A stretch of 64,000 nt of DNA from Candidatus Tectimicrobiota bacterium (lineage in GTDB: Bacteria > JACPUC01): NCBI GenBank assembly GCA_016192455.1, contig JACPUC010000030.1, positions 91,454 through 155,453 on the forward strand, in the 5' to 3' direction. Of the stretch, positions 62,880 through 64,000 are shown piece after piece (the first letter of the stretch is position 1; every line of letters begins with the position of its first letter). The notes under the pieces are model-generated. The model was not told the origin of the DNA. It did not search any database and saw only the letters and a list, made by a program, of their open reading frames with translations. The position numbers were made by a program, and so were the translations under genes.

Positions 62880-63863
62880 ATGGATATTGAGTTCGATTCC
62901 GGAGCGGTGATTCCCCTTCCCGACGTGATGGAGCTGGCGCAGATCGCCGAAGCCAAGAACTTCGACACGGTGTGGGGCGGGGAGGCGAACAACAAGGACC
63001 CCATCATCATGCTGGCGGGGATTGCCGCGCGCACCACGAAGGTAAAGCTCGGCACGGCCATCTACCACATCTTCGGGCGCAGCCCGGTGAGCATGGCGAT
63101 CATGTCGGCCACCCTCGAGGAGCTGTCGCAGGGGCGCTTCCTGGTCGGCTTCGGGGTCTCGAATCAGAACATCGCGCGCTGGCATGGCGCCACCTTCGAG
63201 AAGCCGGTTCGGGCCATGCGCGAATACATCGAGCTCTTCCGCAAAGCGTACGCCGGCGAGAAGCTCTCCTACCACGGAGAGTTTTTCAGCTCCGAGAACT
63301 TCAAGCTCGCCTTCACGGCGCCGGGGCCATCCGTGCCGATCTACGTCGGCACCCTCGGTCCGCAGATGGCGCGCATGGCGGGGCGCCTCTGCGACGGCGT
63401 CATCATCAATATGGCCGTTCCCTCCGAGGTGCGGCGCATCGGTGACGTGGCCCGGGAAGGGGCGAGGGAGGCGGGCCGCGACCCCGCCAAGATCGAGGTC
63501 GTCTGCAAGCTGCGCTGCTCGCTGCATGAGGACCTCGAGGCCGCCAGGCGGCCGCTGCGGCAGATCGCCGCCTACTACTGCCTCCCCGACTTCTACCGCG
63601 ACATGATGGCGCGCGTCGGCTTTGCCGACACCGTTGACCGCATGCGCCAGGTGCATCGGGAGAAGGGCTTCCGCGCCGCCGTGGAGCTGATCTCCAACGA
63701 CATGCTCGACGAGCTGCCGACCGTGGCCGCCCAATCAATCGAGCCGATCCGCGAGCGGCTGGCGCGCTTCGAAGCGGCGGGCGCCAACCGCGTCATCATC
63801 TCCTATGTCCCCTGCTCGGATGACGTGACCGCCGAGACGCGCCGCTTCCTGGACATCTTCTAG
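62880..63863 (+). CDS. LLM-class flavin/F420-dependent oxidoreductase
   Basis: A 327-residue luciferase-like monooxygenase of the F420-dependent methylene-tetrahydromethanopterin-reductase-like type. MDIEFDSGAVIPLPDVMELAQIAEAK and LGTAIYHIFGRSPVSMAIMSATLEELSQGRF are family signatures; GFGVSNQNIARWHGA is the loop. The C-terminal part is VKAVTFGFAGTVDR-like (RVGFADTVDRMRQVH). ATG at 62880 follows GAAGGAGCCGAC at a wide spacing. Together with 49998-50933 it makes two LLM genes in the window. Confidence 0.86.
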   Translation: MDIEFDSGAVIPLPDVMELAQIAEAKNFDTVWGGEANNKDPIIMLAGIAARTTKVKLGTAIYHIFGRSPVSMAIMSATLEELSQGRFLVGFGVSNQNIARWHGATFEKPVRAMREYIELFRKAYAGEKLSYHGEFFSSENFKLAFTAPGPSVPIYVGTLGPQMARMAGRLCDGVIINMAVPSEVRRIGDVAREGAREAGRDPAKIEVVCKLRCSLHEDLEAARRPLRQIAAYYCLPDFYRDMMARVGFADTVDRMRQVHREKGFRAAVELISNDMLDELPTVAAQSIEPIRERLARFEAAGANRVIISYVPCSDDVTAETRRFLDIF

Positions 63864-64000
63864 GAGCCTGTCGGGGTAATGGTTACCGGCAGGGGTGATA
63901 GGTCAGGGTGCGGGGGTCGTCGTCCTGGTGCGTCGGGTTCAGGAAGCTGGACGACGCCTGCCTGCCCGCAGGCGCCTGTCTGCGTCAACGGAGAGGGAGA
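63864..64000. other. Terminal intergenic region
   Basis: No gene seen in the last 137 nt. Confidence 0.4.

Overview
This is a GC-rich bacterial chromosome segment with no rRNA or tRNA gene and no plasmid or phage backbone. The gene set suggests a soil or groundwater bacterium of a poorly cultured, Proteobacteria-like lineage (NC10, Rokubacteria or Tectomicrobia type). It has many NitT/TauT/SsuA-type transporter parts, aromatic-acid genes (bicupin ring-cleavage dioxygenases, an acyl-CoA ligase, a UbiD decarboxylase, LLM monooxygenases, a CoA-transferase), molybdoenzymes, two PilT-type ATPases and an envelope-stress operon. The taxonomic guess is inference only.

The central observation is that five genes are interrupted by in-frame UGA codons, seven in all, at positions where the protein family has cysteine. 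They are a CoA-transferase A subunit (3384-4262), and a minus-strand cluster at 25.0-27.8 kb comprising a TlpA-like thioredoxin (U-P-Y-C), a MerP-like heavy-metal domain (U-G-T-U), a double zinc-ribbon protein (C-x-x-U twice) and a glutaredoxin-like protein (U-x-x-C). Downstream of each UGA lies a hairpin, usually starting 10-15 nt away with a 3-5 nt loop that has G in its first two bases; this fits a bacterial SECIS element. The cluster also encodes a MerT-like membrane protein and a secreted Met-rich cupin. I read it as a selenocysteine-based soft-metal (mercury-like) uptake and thiol-redox operon. The Sec machinery (selA, selB, selC, selD) is not in the window, so the recoding is inferred.

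Layout. 0-8.5 kb: partial ECF sigma factor, acyl-CoA ligase, CoA-transferase A (UGA) and B, a secreted protein, thiC with a TPP riboswitch. 9-21 kb: two bicupin dioxygenases, metallo-beta-lactamase-fold hydrolase, FAD oxidase, flavin-split-barrel protein, aliphatic amidase, a complete SBP-permease-ATPase transporter, a repeat-filled gap, HAD hydrolase, RidA, SRPBCC protein. 21.6-25 kb: two pilT-type genes and an AT-richer pentapeptide-repeat gene. 25-27.8 kb: the UGA operon. 28-41.6 kb: glycosyltransferase, DHH phosphoesterase, epimerase, two orphan substrate-binding proteins, a large molybdopterin oxidoreductase, a small Mo-domain protein, DAHP synthase, thioesterase. 41.9-42.4 kb: a free-standing transcription unit with its own promoter and terminator and two related 21-residue micropeptides. 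42.5-53 kb: RNase R, another MBL protein, two orphan permeases, UbiD, LLM oxidoreductase, subtilase. 53-57 kb: a GxxExxY gene inside palindromic repeats, two signal peptidases and LepA. 58-62.5 kb: ECF sigma, anti-sigma, RseB-like and HtrA genes, a full envelope-stress module. The window ends with an LLM oxidoreductase.

A second structured RNA unit, with an unusually long Shine-Dalgarno and a 13-codon ORF, lies at 11.28-11.50 kb. Coordinates of start codons were chosen by Shine-Dalgarno position and family length, and may differ by a few codons from other annotations.
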